NCBI RefSeq assembly: GCF_963676935.1 | Contig: NZ_OY781470.1 | Span: forward strand, 2,452,680-2,516,679 | DNA from: Halarcobacter sp. | Lineage (GTDB): Bacteria; Campylobacterota; Campylobacteria; Campylobacterales; Arcobacteraceae | Direction of reading: 5' to 3' | Length of the DNA stretch: 64,000 bases | Part shown: positions 20,502 through 29,474 of the stretch, one piece after another | Layout: each line of letters starts with the position of its first letter | Position numbering within the stretch: position 1 is the first letter of the stretch | Position numbers and translations under genes: made by a program | The notes under the pieces: generated by a model | Databases searched by the model: none | The model's input: only the letters and a program-made list of their open reading frames with translations | Told to the model about the DNA's origin: nothing

Positions 20502-22148
20502 ATGAAAGCATCTGACTTATTTGTAAAAGCGTTAGAAAACGAAGGTGTTGAATATATTTTTGGTATTCCCGGTGAAGAAAACTTAGACTTTTTAGAATCA
20601 TTAAGAAAATCAAATATTAAACTAATTTTAACAAGACATGAACAAGGTGCAGGTTTTATGGCTGCAACTTATGGAAGATTAACAGGAAAAGTTGGTGTTT
20701 GTATTTCAACTTTAGGACCTGGTGCAACAAACTTTGCGACAGCTGCAGCATATGCACAACTTGGTGGTATGCCAATGATGATGATTACTGGTCAAAAACC
20801 AATTAAAAAATCTAAACAAGGAAGATTCCAAATTGTTGATATTGTTGGTATGATGAAACCAATGACTAAATATGCAAAACAAGTTGTAAATGGAAATAAT
20901 ATTCCATCTATGGTTAGAGAAGCATTTAAAATTGCAACAACTGAAAGACCAGGTGCAGTTCATATTGAACTTCCTGAAGATATTGCTGAAGAAGAAGTTG
21001 AAGAAAATATCTATCCAGTTAGACCTTATAAAAGACCATATGCAGATAAAACTGCTATTTTAGATGCAGTTAAAATGATTGAAAAAGCAGAAAGACCTCT
21101 ACTTTTAATTGCAGCAGGTGCAAATAGAACAAGAATTGGTGATGCATTAACTAACTTTGTAAACGAAACTGGTATTCCATTCTTCTCTACTCAAATGGGT
21201 AAAGGGGTAATTGATGAAAATCACAAACTTTGTTTATCAACTGCAGCATTATCAGCTGACGATTTTATCCACTGCGCAATTGAAAGAGCAGATTTAATTA
21301 TCAATGTAGGACATGATGTAATTGAAAAACCACCATTCTTTATGGAAAATGAAGAGGGTTCTACAAAAGTTTTACATGTAAACTTTTTCCCATCTGAAGT
21401 TGATGATACATACTTTCCACAATTAGACTTAATTGGTGATATTGCTAAAAATGTTGAACAAATGACTAATGCAATATCTAAACAAGAACATTGGGACTTT
21501 GATTATTATATAAGATTAGCAGATGAGATTAGAACTAGACTTTCTAAATACTTTGGTGATACAAGATTCCCAATTTTACCTCAAAAAGCAGTTAGAACTA
21601 TTAGACAAACGTTAGATGATAAAGATATTGTAACACTTGATAATGGAGTATATAAAATCTGGTTTGCAAGAAATTATAGATGTGCACAACCAAATACTTT
21701 ATTATTAGATAATGCTCTTGCAACCATGGGAGCTGGTTTACCATCTGGTATGGCAGCAAAAATGGTTAATCCAGATTCAAAAGTTGTTGCCGTTTGCGGT
21801 GATGGTGGATTTATGATGAACTCTCAAGAGATGGAAACTGCAGTTAGATTAGGATTAGACTTAACAGTAATTATCCTAAATGATAATGCATATGGAATGA
21901 TTAAATGGAAACAAACAGGTATGGGATTTGATACATATGGTCTTGACCTTGATAATCCAGATTTCGTTAAATATGCAGAATCTTATGGAGCAACTGGACA
22001 CAGACCACAGTCTTGTGAAGAGTTTGAAGAAACATTAGAAAAATGTGTTAACGGAAAAGGTGTTCACTTAATTGACCTTGCAGTAGATTACTCATTAAAT
22101 CATTCGATTTTAAATGAGTTACTAGCTAAAAAAGAGTGTTTATTATAA
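20502..22148 (+). CDS. ThDP-dependent enzyme of the acetolactate synthase family (possible 2-oxo acid decarboxylase)
   Basis: 548-aa thiamine-diphosphate enzyme resembling catabolic acetolactate synthase large subunits. The catalytic glutamate is E47 in RHEQGAGFMA. The ThDP-binding segment runs from GDGGFMMNSQEMETA to NDNAYGM. There is no neighbouring small subunit (ilvN), so a role in branched-chain amino acid synthesis is unlikely. The ALDH start lies 27 bases downstream with its own ribosome site. An ALS-like gene beside an ALDH gene is the arrangement of the cyanobacterial 2-oxoglutarate decarboxylase / succinic semialdehyde dehydrogenase pair. With gabT and sucCD close by, decarboxylation of 2-oxoglutarate is my preferred guess. 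Alternatives are true acetolactate synthase or another 2-oxo acid decarboxylase. Confidence 0.85.
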   Translation: MKASDLFVKALENEGVEYIFGIPGEENLDFLESLRKSNIKLILTRHEQGAGFMAATYGRLTGKVGVCISTLGPGATNFATAAAYAQLGGMPMMMITGQKPIKKSKQGRFQIVDIVGMMKPMTKYAKQVVNGNNIPSMVREAFKIATTERPGAVHIELPEDIAEEEVEENIYPVRPYKRPYADKTAILDAVKMIEKAERPLLLIAAGANRTRIGDALTNFVNETGIPFFSTQMGKGVIDENHKLCLSTAALSADDFIHCAIERADLIINVGHDVIEKPPFFMENEEGSTKVLHVNFFPSEVDDTYFPQLDLIGDIAKNVEQMTNAISKQEHWDFDYYIRLADEIRTRLSKYFGDTRFPILPQKAVRTIRQTLDDKDIVTLDNGVYKIWFARNYRCAQPNTLLLDNALATMGAGLPSGMAAKMVNPDSKVVAVCGDGGFMMNSQEMETAVRLGLDLTVIILNDNAYGMIKWKQTGMGFDTYGLDLDNPDFVKYAESYGATGHRPQSCEEFEETLEKCVNGKGVHLIDLAVDYSLNHSILNELLAKKECLL

Positions 22149-22164
22149 TTAGAATTTAAAAGGA

Positions 22165-23573
22165 GAAAAAAACAAATGAGTACAATAGAAGTAACATCAC
22201 CATATGATGACAGCGTAGTAGGGACAGTTCCATTTAGTACAAATGAAGAAGTACAAGCAGCAATAGATTTAGCACATGAAACTTTTTTAGATCATGAAAA
22301 TCATCTACCAAAATATAAAAGAGTTGCTATCTTAGAAAAAGTTGCTGAAATTATGTCTTCACAAGTTGAAGAATTAACTAAACTTTGTGCTTCTGAAGGT
22401 GGTAAACCTTGGATGGATTCTGAAGTTGAAGTTTACAGAGCTATCAATGGTGTTAAGCTTGCAATTGAAGCTTTAGGTTCTTTAGAAGGTAAAGAGGTTG
22501 CTATGGGGCATACTGCTTCATCTGCTAATAGAATGGCTTATACATTTAAAGAACCTATTGGGGTTGTTGCTGCAATTTCTGCTTTTAACCACCCTTTTAA
22601 CTTAGCTATTCACCAAGTTATCCCTGCAATTGCTGTTGGGTGTCCTGTTGTTATTAAACCTGCAACTCAAACTCCTATGTCTGCTATTAGACTTGTTGAA
22701 ATCTTAGAAGAAGCTGGTCTTCCTAAAGGTTGGGCTCAAGCTGTTGTTTGTGACAGAACTGGTGGGGAATTATTAGCTACATCTCCTAAAGTTAGTTTCT
22801 TAACTTTTATTGGTTCTGGTGCTGTTGGTTGGTATTTAAATTCTAAAGTTAACAATGGTACACGTGTAGCATTAGAGCATGGTGGGGTTGCTCCTGTTAT
22901 TGTTGAGCCTGATGCTGACATTGATGCTATGATTCCTGATTTAGGTAAAGGTGGTTTCTATCATGCTGGTCAAGTTTGTGTTTCTGTTCAAAGAGTTTAC
23001 GTACACGAATCTATTGTTGATGAAGTAGCTTCTAAACTTTCTGATTATGCTTCTAAGTTAGTTGTTGGTAATCAACTTGATCCTAAAACTGAAGTTGGTC
23101 CACTTATTAACAACAATGAAGTTAACAGAGTTGAAGAGTGGGTTAATGAAGCTGTTGAAAAAGGTGCTAAGGTATTAACTGGTGGTAAGAGAATCTCTAA
23201 TTCTTGTTATGAGCCTACTGTTTTACTAAATCCTGCTGATGATGCTTTAGTTTCTACTAAAGAGGTATTTGGTCCTGTTGTTTGTGTTTATTCATATTCT
23301 GACATGGAAGAGGCTATTGACAGAGCTAACTCTTTAGAGGTTTCTTTCCAAGCTGCTGTATTTACTAAGAATCTTGACAAAGCTTTAAGAGCTGTTAAGA
23401 GAATCAACGGTACTACTGTGATGGTTAACGACCACACTGCATTTAGAGTTGACTGGATGCCATTTGGTGGTGCTAAGGCTTCTGGTCTTGGTGTTGGTGG
23501 TATTCACGACTCTATGGAAGAAATGACTAACGAAAAACTTCTTGTTATCAAGTCTCCTGTTTTATAATATTTT
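22165..23573 (+). repeat. Gene-sized direct repeat, ALDH copy 1
   Basis: This 1,409-base stretch matches 36168-37576 with two substitutions seen by eye. Identity begins 11 bases before the start codon and ends six bases after the stop; the flanks are unrelated. Confidence 0.9.
22176..23567 (+). CDS. NAD(P)-dependent aldehyde dehydrogenase, copy 1
   Basis: 463-aa aldehyde dehydrogenase superfamily enzyme that oxidises an aldehyde to its acid. Catalytic residues are visible: N138 in SAFNHPFN, E234 in LEHGGVAP and nucleophile C268 in GQVCVSV. The protein is identical to that of copy 2 at 36179, and the DNA differs at only two silent third-codon positions that I could find (22223, 23420). Codon choice is strongly biased to GCT/GGT/CCT compared with neighbours, which suggests high expression. 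It is probably co-transcribed with the ThDP enzyme. Likely substrate: succinic semialdehyde or a similar small acidic aldehyde. Sulfoacetaldehyde-type substrates are an alternative. Confidence 0.9.
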   Translation: MSTIEVTSPYDDSVVGTVPFSTNEEVQAAIDLAHETFLDHENHLPKYKRVAILEKVAEIMSSQVEELTKLCASEGGKPWMDSEVEVYRAINGVKLAIEALGSLEGKEVAMGHTASSANRMAYTFKEPIGVVAAISAFNHPFNLAIHQVIPAIAVGCPVVIKPATQTPMSAIRLVEILEEAGLPKGWAQAVVCDRTGGELLATSPKVSFLTFIGSGAVGWYLNSKVNNGTRVALEHGGVAPVIVEPDADIDAMIPDLGKGGFYHAGQVCVSVQRVYVHESIVDEVASKLSDYASKLVVGNQLDPKTEVGPLINNNEVNRVEEWVNEAVEKGAKVLTGGKRISNSCYEPTVLLNPADDALVSTKEVFGPVVCVYSYSDMEEAIDRANSLEVSFQAAVFTKNLDKALRAVKRINGTTVMVNDHTAFRVDWMPFGGAKASGLGVGGIHDSMEEMTNEKLLVIKSPVL

Positions 23574-23604
23574 AGTGAAGAGTTCTTCTCTTCACTAATT
23601 TTTT
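23572..23604 (+). terminator. Terminator after ALDH copy 1
   Basis: Perfect 11-base arms (23572-23582, 23588-23598) with a 5-base loop, followed by six T residues. It ends the ThDP-ALDH operon just before the convergent response-regulator gene. Confidence 0.85.
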
Positions 23605-23607
23605 ATT

Positions 23608-24342
23608 CTATTTTATTTCGTGAGTATATCCCATACCATATATATTTTTAATATGTAAACCTGGAACTTTTTTTCGTAGTCTATAAATAAGACTTTTCAA
23701 GTGAGAGATATCTGGATTTAAATCAAATTCTTCATACCAAATAATATTTATAAGTTCATCAACAGTACATATTTTTCCATTATTATTTAAAATTGTATCT
23801 ACAAAACGTATCTCATTTTTAGTTAAGTCTATAGCTTTATCATTTTGTATCAATTTCTTTTTATTTTTATCCCAAATTAAAGACTCATTAATTCTTAGAA
23901 TACCATCATCTTTATTTAAATTAGTATGATAAATTTGATTACACAATTTAAAAATATCATTTAAAAAATAATTGTAATCAATTGGTTTTGTAAAGAATTG
24001 ATGTATCCCTAAATTAACCAAAGGCAATAAATATTCAAATTCATTTCTTGCAGAAAGGATTATTATTAATTGTTTATCATTGATTTTATATACAGAATCT
24101 ACTAATTGTACTCCATCAAAATTTGGCATTTTTATATCAGAAATTATTAAATCATAGTATTTGCCAGTACTATTATTATAATCTTTATATTTATTAAGTG
24201 CATCTATCCCATCAACTGCCGTGGTAACTTTAGGAAAAATATCTTGAAGTAATTCAGAAAACTCTTTTCTAAAATCAATATCATCTTCTACAAAAAGTAC
24301 ATTTAAATCTCTTGTATATTTCTTTAATAAACCATAGTCCAT
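23608..24342 (-). CDS. OmpR/PhoB-type response regulator
   Basis: 244 aa. The N-terminal receiver domain has acidic residues E19/D20/D21, phospho-acceptor D69 in IISDIKMP and a lysine in FFTKPIDY. The C-terminal winged-helix DNA-binding domain spans about residues 150-240 (KNEIRFVDTIL, SHLKSLIYRLRKK, NIYGMGYTHEI). It is divergent from the hybrid kinase gene, with 171 bases between. It probably controls the flanking catabolic genes in response to the neighbouring kinases; this is inferred from position. Confidence 0.9.
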   Translation of the reverse strand: MDYGLLKKYTRDLNVLFVEDDIDFRKEFSELLQDIFPKVTTAVDGIDALNKYKDYNNSTGKYYDLIISDIKMPNFDGVQLVDSVYKINDKQLIIILSARNEFEYLLPLVNLGIHQFFTKPIDYNYFLNDIFKLCNQIYHTNLNKDDGILRINESLIWDKNKKKLIQNDKAIDLTKNEIRFVDTILNNNGKICTVDELINIIWYEEFDLNPDISHLKSLIYRLRKKVPGLHIKNIYGMGYTHEIK

Positions 24343-24513
24343 TAAGTTCCTTTTACATGGGTGTTTAGAGAATATTATATTATCATTTTAAGACTTTAAA
24401 TATGCAATAAAAGCATATTAATATTATAATCATATATACTATTATATACTAATGGGTAATATTATTTGACTACTATTTAGTGATATACTATTCAAAACGC
24501 CAAAAGAGATATT

Positions 24514-25704
24514 ATGATAAATAACAAAATTTTAGAAAATATAACAGTACTTTATGCCGAAGATGAGTCAATTATCCAAAAAGGTATTACTGAAACTCTA
24601 AATCTATTTGAAATAGATGTAATATGTGCGAAAGATGGACAAGAGGGTTTGTCTATTTTTAAATCAGGTGAAAAAAAAATTGACCTAATTTTAACTGATA
24701 TAAAAATGCCAAAGCTTGATGGTCTTGAGATGATTAAAAAGATTAGAGAAATAGATAAAGATATTCCAGTAATTGTTACAACTGCCCATCAAGAAACTAC
24801 ATATTTAATGCAATCTATAGAGTTAAACATTAGCTCTTATGTACTAAAACCTATTGATATTTACAAACTAGAAGAGTGTTTAATAAAAGCTATAGAACCT
24901 AAAGTATTAAGAGAAGAATTAATAGAGAAAAATAAAAAACTTGAGATTGAGATTAAAAAAAATGAAGAAAAACAAAAAGTTATGGAAGCTCAATCAAGAT
25001 TTGCAGCAATGGGTGAAATGATAAGTATGATTGCCCACCAATGGAGACAACCTTTAGCTTCTATTGGTACAGCTTCATTTAATCTAAAATATAAACTCTT
25101 ATCAGGAAAATTTGATTTAGAAACAAAACAAGGAAGAGATGAACAATCTGAATTTTTTACTAACAAACTTGATGAGATAGAGTTTTATGTACAAAATTTA
25201 ACTACAACAATTGATGATTTTAGAAACTTTTATAAAACAGATAAAATTTTAGTTTTAGAAAACATAGAAAAACCTATAAAAAATGCTTTAAAAATCATTC
25301 AAAAAGATTTACAAACAAATAATATAGAAGTTATCCTTGATTTTAAAAGTGAAAAGAAAATCAATATTTATGAGAATGAAATAATTCATGTAATCATCAA
25401 TTTACTAAAAAATGCACAAGATAAATTTTTAGAAAAAGAGATAAAAAATTCAAAAATTGAAGTGAAAACTGAAGATATAGATAATGGTATTAAAATAGAA
25501 ATTTATGATAATGGTGGAGGAATAGAGGAAAAAAATATCGATTTTATTTTTGAACCATATTTCTCAACAAAAAAAGAAAAAAATGGCACAGGTATTGGTC
25601 TTTATATGTCAAAAATAATTATAGAAAAGAATCATCATGGGCAAATCTATGTAACTAATACCAAAGATGGAGTTACTTTTTCTATAATCTTGGAATGCGT
25701 GTGA
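24514..25704 (+). CDS. Receiver-histidine kinase hybrid, cytosolic
   Basis: 396 aa with no membrane segment. The N-terminal receiver domain has D62 in LTDIKMP and K112 in VLKPIDIY. A coiled coil spans about residues 135-160. The kinase domain has H175 in MIAHQWRQPL, N-box NLLKNAQDKF and G-boxes DNGGGIE and GTGIGLYMSK. A receiver in front of a kinase suggests an intermediate step in a relay, perhaps from the SBP-type sensor kinase downstream to the OmpR-type regulator. It is separated from the next kinase by 31 bases, so likely co-transcribed. Confidence 0.9.
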   Translation: MINNKILENITVLYAEDESIIQKGITETLNLFEIDVICAKDGQEGLSIFKSGEKKIDLILTDIKMPKLDGLEMIKKIREIDKDIPVIVTTAHQETTYLMQSIELNISSYVLKPIDIYKLEECLIKAIEPKVLREELIEKNKKLEIEIKKNEEKQKVMEAQSRFAAMGEMISMIAHQWRQPLASIGTASFNLKYKLLSGKFDLETKQGRDEQSEFFTNKLDEIEFYVQNLTTTIDDFRNFYKTDKILVLENIEKPIKNALKIIQKDLQTNNIEVILDFKSEKKINIYENEIIHVIINLLKNAQDKFLEKEIKNSKIEVKTEDIDNGIKIEIYDNGGGIEEKNIDFIFEPYFSTKKEKNGTGIGLYMSKIIIEKNHHGQIYVTNTKDGVTFSIILECV

Positions 25705-25735
25705 TATAATTATTAAAATATTTTGGAGTCGTTAT

Positions 25736-28207
25736 TTGAGGTTTGTTTTTTTTATTTTTATTTTTTTAAATATTTTATATGCAGATTCTTCTGCACTTAC
25801 TGAAGATGAAAAGCTATGGCTAGAGAATAATGAAATAAAAATAGGTGTATCTGAACTTTATCCTTTAACTTATATAAATAAAGATAATAAAATTGATGGA
25901 TTTGTAAGTGATATACTAAAAAATATAATAAAAAAATATAATATAAAAATAAAACCTATAAAAGTTAAACAAGAACAAATTCCTTTAGCAATAAAAGAGG
26001 AAACAATTGATTTAGCACCAATGATTAATAATGATAGTATTGAAAATGATTTAGGAGTATATTCTTCAGAAATTTTACAAATCAAAAGAATTTTATTTGT
26101 TAGAAAAGAAGATAATAAAATCAACTCTTTTAGTGATTTAATAAATAAAAAAGTTGCAGTAGTAAATCAATTAGGTACAATTCCTAATTTAAAAGAGAAA
26201 TTATCCAATATAAAAGTTGAAAGAACTAATAATATGAAAGAGTCTGTTCAAAAACTTTTAGCAGGAGAAGTTGATGCACTTATTGCTTCACCAATTATTA
26301 TTCAAGAATATTTAGAAAACAATTTAATCATTGATCTAAAAGCTATCCCATCTATAAGTTTTCAACCATCAAAACTATTTATTTTTACAAGCAAAAATAA
26401 AATATATCTTCAATCAATTTTAGAAAAAGGATTAAATTCAATTTCTATAAAAGAGGAAAAAGAGCTTTTTGATAAATGGTTTTTAAAAGATTTAGCAAAT
26501 TTACCTATAATTTTCACAAAAGATGAGATAGATTATTTAGATAAAAAATCCCATATAAATCTATGTGTAGATCCCGATTGGATGCCATATGAAAAAATAG
26601 AAAACCATAAACATATTGGTATAGTTGCTGATTATATGAAAGATTTTGAGAAAAAAATTGGAATCCCACTAAAACTAATAGAAACAAAAGATTGGACTCA
26701 GTCTTTAGAATATATGAAAAATAGAAGATGTGATATTTTATCTTTTGTTATGGATATTAAATCAAGACAAGGTTATATGAATTTCACAAAACCTTATGTA
26801 AAAGCACCCCTTGTTTTAGTTACAAAAAGAAATGTGAGTTTTATTAGTGATTTAAGTGCTCTAAAAAATAAAAAAATTGGTATTCAAAAAAACTTTGCAT
26901 ACAATGAAATAATAAGACGAAAATACCCCGACTTAGAGATTGTAGATGTAAACCATTTAAGAGATGGGTTAAAAAGAGTTGAAAGGGGAGAGATATTTGG
27001 TCAAGTTACAACTCACCTAAATGTAGCTTATGCATTTCAAGAGGAGTATTATGGAAGTTTACAAATTTCAGGAAAATTTGATGAGCAATGGAAACTATCT
27101 GTAGGGGTAAGAAATGATGACCCAATACTTCTAAGTATTTTTGAAAAAATAATAGACTCAATAAGTGATGAAACAAAACAAAAAATCATTAATAAATGGG
27201 TTACTATTAAATATGAAAAAAGCATCGATTATAAACTGTTTTGGAGTATTATAACTTTTTTATTTTTTATTCTCTTGCTAATTTTATACACATATATACT
27301 TCAACGAAGATATATTAGAAAATTAACAAAAGTGAAAGAAGAGATTGAGATGTTAAATAGTACTTTAGAGAAAAAAGTACAAATTAGAACTCAAGAGTTA
27401 GAACTTTCAAATAGAAAACTGAAATTAAAAACTCGTGAATTAGAACATCTAAACAATACTTTGGATGTAAGAATAAAAGAAGAAATTAATAATAGAAAAA
27501 AACAAGAGCAATTTTTAATTCAACAATCAAAGTTAGCAGAAATGGGTGAGATGATAAGTATGATTGCCCACCAATGGAGACAACCACTTAGTGCCCTAAG
27601 CACAATCATACAAAATATACATCTTCGTTACTCACTAAATAAACTTAATAAAGAATATTTAGATAAACAAATAGTATTAAGTAATGCCTTAACAGAAAAG
27701 ATGTCAAAAACTATTGATGACTTTAGAAACTTCTTTAAACCAAATAAAGAAAAAAAATCTTTTTCTGTAAAAGATGCTATTCAACAAACAATTTTTCTAA
27801 TAGATGATAGCTTTAAAAGTAACAGTATTAAAATTGAAAATAAAATATCTGATGATGTTTTAATTTATGGCTTTGAAAGTGAACTTTCTCAAGTTTTATT
27901 AAATATAATTACAAACTCTAAGGATTCTTTTTTAGAAAAAAACATTGATAATCCCCACATTTTAATAAGAACTAAACGAATCCATACACATATTAAAATT
28001 ATGATTTCAGATAATGCTGGAGGCATTAGTGAATCAATTATAAACAAAGTTTTTGAACCTTATTTTACAACAAAAGATAGCTACAATGGAACAGGTCTTG
28101 GTTTATATATGAGTAAAATAATTATAGAACAAAATATGAAAGGACAATTAAGTGTTAAAAATATTAATCAAGGAGTAGAATTTTCTATTTATATTCCTAT
28201 CAATTAA
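25736..28207 (+). CDS. Sensor histidine kinase with two periplasmic solute-binding domains
   Basis: 823 aa. Signal-type N-terminus, two tandem family-3 solute-binding domains (about residues 28-252 and 262-492), one membrane helix (501-522), a coiled coil (530-595) and a kinase domain with H612 in MIAHQWRQPL, plus DNAGGIS and GTGLGLYMSK. The start is TTG at 25736 with GGAG eight bases upstream. Two binding domains of this fold suggest direct sensing of an amino acid or similar polar solute in the periplasm. It lies just upstream of the TRAP transporter and gabT, so it may sense their substrate; this is inference. Confidence 0.9.
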   Translation: MRFVFFIFIFLNILYADSSALTEDEKLWLENNEIKIGVSELYPLTYINKDNKIDGFVSDILKNIIKKYNIKIKPIKVKQEQIPLAIKEETIDLAPMINNDSIENDLGVYSSEILQIKRILFVRKEDNKINSFSDLINKKVAVVNQLGTIPNLKEKLSNIKVERTNNMKESVQKLLAGEVDALIASPIIIQEYLENNLIIDLKAIPSISFQPSKLFIFTSKNKIYLQSILEKGLNSISIKEEKELFDKWFLKDLANLPIIFTKDEIDYLDKKSHINLCVDPDWMPYEKIENHKHIGIVADYMKDFEKKIGIPLKLIETKDWTQSLEYMKNRRCDILSFVMDIKSRQGYMNFTKPYVKAPLVLVTKRNVSFISDLSALKNKKIGIQKNFAYNEIIRRKYPDLEIVDVNHLRDGLKRVERGEIFGQVTTHLNVAYAFQEEYYGSLQISGKFDEQWKLSVGVRNDDPILLSIFEKIIDSISDETKQKIINKWVTIKYEKSIDYKLFWSIITFLFFILLLILYTYILQRRYIRKLTKVKEEIEMLNSTLEKKVQIRTQELELSNRKLKLKTRELEHLNNTLDVRIKEEINNRKKQEQFLIQQSKLAEMGEMISMIAHQWRQPLSALSTIIQNIHLRYSLNKLNKEYLDKQIVLSNALTEKMSKTIDDFRNFFKPNKEKKSFSVKDAIQQTIFLIDDSFKSNSIKIENKISDDVLIYGFESELSQVLLNIITNSKDSFLEKNIDNPHILIRTKRIHTHIKIMISDNAGGISESIINKVFEPYFTTKDSYNGTGLGLYMSKIIIEQNMKGQLSVKNINQGVEFSIYIPIN

Positions 28208-28343
28208 TATAAATGTTACTTTATAAAACCTAATAATTCTTTATACTTAGTTATCTAAAAAAAACGTTTTAATGGTTACTTTTTCACTACTCTTTTCAGC
28301 AATAATTAAATTATCTGAAATATTCATATTTTACTTGTTTGAT

Positions 28344-28349
28344 TATAAT
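28344..28349 (+). promoter_or_regulatory. -10 element upstream of dctP copy 1
   Basis: TATAAT 92 bases before the preferred dctP start, in the 228-base gap after the sensor kinase. No clear -35 or sigma-54 element was seen. Confidence 0.4.
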
Positions 28350-28435
28350 CTTTAACTCCCAAATAAGTACGGTATGAATACTTTCGATAAAACTATTTAC
28401 AAATGGTAAAAAATAAAACAAGGGAAGGGAACAAG

Positions 28436-29449
28436 ATGTTTACTAACATGAAAAGAAATATAGTAATGACTACATTAGTTGTACTATTAGGTGTAATGTC
28501 AGTTGCGCAAACAGCAGCAGCTGCTCAAAATTGGAGATTTTCAAATCTATACGGTAGAGGAACTGCATTTGGTGATTTATATCAACAATTAGCAAAAGAT
28601 ATTGAAAAAAATACAAATGGTGAAATTAAAGTTCAAGTATTATTTTCAGGTGAAGGTGTAGGTACTTCTGGTCTTTTAGGTGCTACTAAATCTGGGCTTA
28701 TTACTATGGCTGCTCCTTTTCAATCTATGCATGCTGGTGAATTACCTGCTGGTGTAGTTGAAATTGGTTTACCAGGTGGTACTGCTGATACTGATAAATT
28801 ATACAAACTTTTCCATGAAGATGGTTGGGATAAAATTCTTAAAAAAGCTTATGGTTCTCAAGGTTTAGTATGGTTAGAGCCTTACATTCAACCACCAGTT
28901 TATATCATCACTAAAAAACCTATTAAATCTGTTGCTGATTTCCAAGGTCTTAAAATTAGAGCTCCTGGTGCATATGGTAAATTCTTAAGAAACTTAGGTG
29001 CTTCTCCTGTTTCATTAGCTTGGAGTGAAATTTATACTAGTTTAGCTACTGGTGTTATTGATGGTTCTATTGGTTCTAATATGATTGACCACAGAGATGG
29101 AAACCATGTTGAAGTTGCAAAATATATGTATAGACTTCCTTTAGCTGGTGCTCAAGTTTTACCAATCGTTGTAAATAGAAATGCATGGAATAAATTAACT
29201 GATGCTCAGAAAAAAGGTGTTTATGATGCTACAGTTGCTCACGCTAAAAACCAATTAACTATGTCTAGAAAATGGGAAAAAGAAGCTGTTGCTCAAATGG
29301 AAGCTAAAGGTTTAAAATGGTCTCCAGAACCTTCTGAAGCGGATAAAAAAGCTTGGCATGATGCAGGTGCTGGTCTATGGGACGAGTACTCTTCTAAAGA
29401 TAAATACAGCAAACAGTTAATTGATGTATTAAGAAATCAAGCTAAATAA
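28436..29449 (+). CDS. dctP: TRAP transporter substrate-binding protein, copy 1
   Basis: Periplasmic binding protein of a TRAP-type transporter, 337 aa from the preferred ATG at 28436 (AGGGAAGGGA ribosome site just upstream; an earlier in-frame ATG at 28403 lacks one and would spoil the signal peptide). The signal peptide has basic MKRN, a hydrophobic core and cleavage near AQTAAAAQ. KIRAPGAYGKFLRNLGASP carries the conserved arginine that usually contacts a substrate carboxylate. From its third base of codon 1 onward the sequence is identical to copy 2 at 30845. The gene stands directly before gabT and not before the membrane subunits. Substrate unknown. Confidence 0.9.
   Translation: MFTNMKRNIVMTTLVVLLGVMSVAQTAAAAQNWRFSNLYGRGTAFGDLYQQLAKDIEKNTNGEIKVQVLFSGEGVGTSGLLGATKSGLITMAAPFQSMHAGELPAGVVEIGLPGGTADTDKLYKLFHEDGWDKILKKAYGSQGLVWLEPYIQPPVYIITKKPIKSVADFQGLKIRAPGAYGKFLRNLGASPVSLAWSEIYTSLATGVIDGSIGSNMIDHRDGNHVEVAKYMYRLPLAGAQVLPIVVNRNAWNKLTDAQKKGVYDATVAHAKNQLTMSRKWEKEAVAQMEAKGLKWSPEPSEADKKAWHDAGAGLWDEYSSKDKYSKQLIDVLRNQAK
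28439..29448 (+). repeat. Gene-sized direct repeat, dctP copy 1
   Basis: 1,010 bases, identical by eye to 30857-31866. Identity starts right after the start codon and ends on the second base of the stop codon (TAA here, TAG in copy 2). Flanks are unrelated. Confidence 0.92.
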
Positions 29450-29474
29450 TTAAATTTATATAAGGATTCAATCA

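Noticed and set aside
20502-22148. Sulfoacetaldehyde acetyltransferase (Xsc) of taurine degradation
   Set aside because: The N-terminus and the GDGGFMMNSQE segment follow acetolactate synthases, the length is short for Xsc, and no phosphotransacetylase gene is present. A taurine pathway is therefore not supported, although a TRAP transporter and an aminotransferase would fit one.
28403-28435. Earlier start of dctP copy 1 at 28403
   Set aside because: It lacks a ribosome site and would add a charged stretch before the signal peptide; the ATG at 28436 has a strong AGGGAAGGGA site.
28208-28435. Sigma-54 promoter upstream of dctP
   Set aside because: No GG-N10-GC spacing with TGGCAC/TTGCT-like boxes was found; only a TATAAT is visible.
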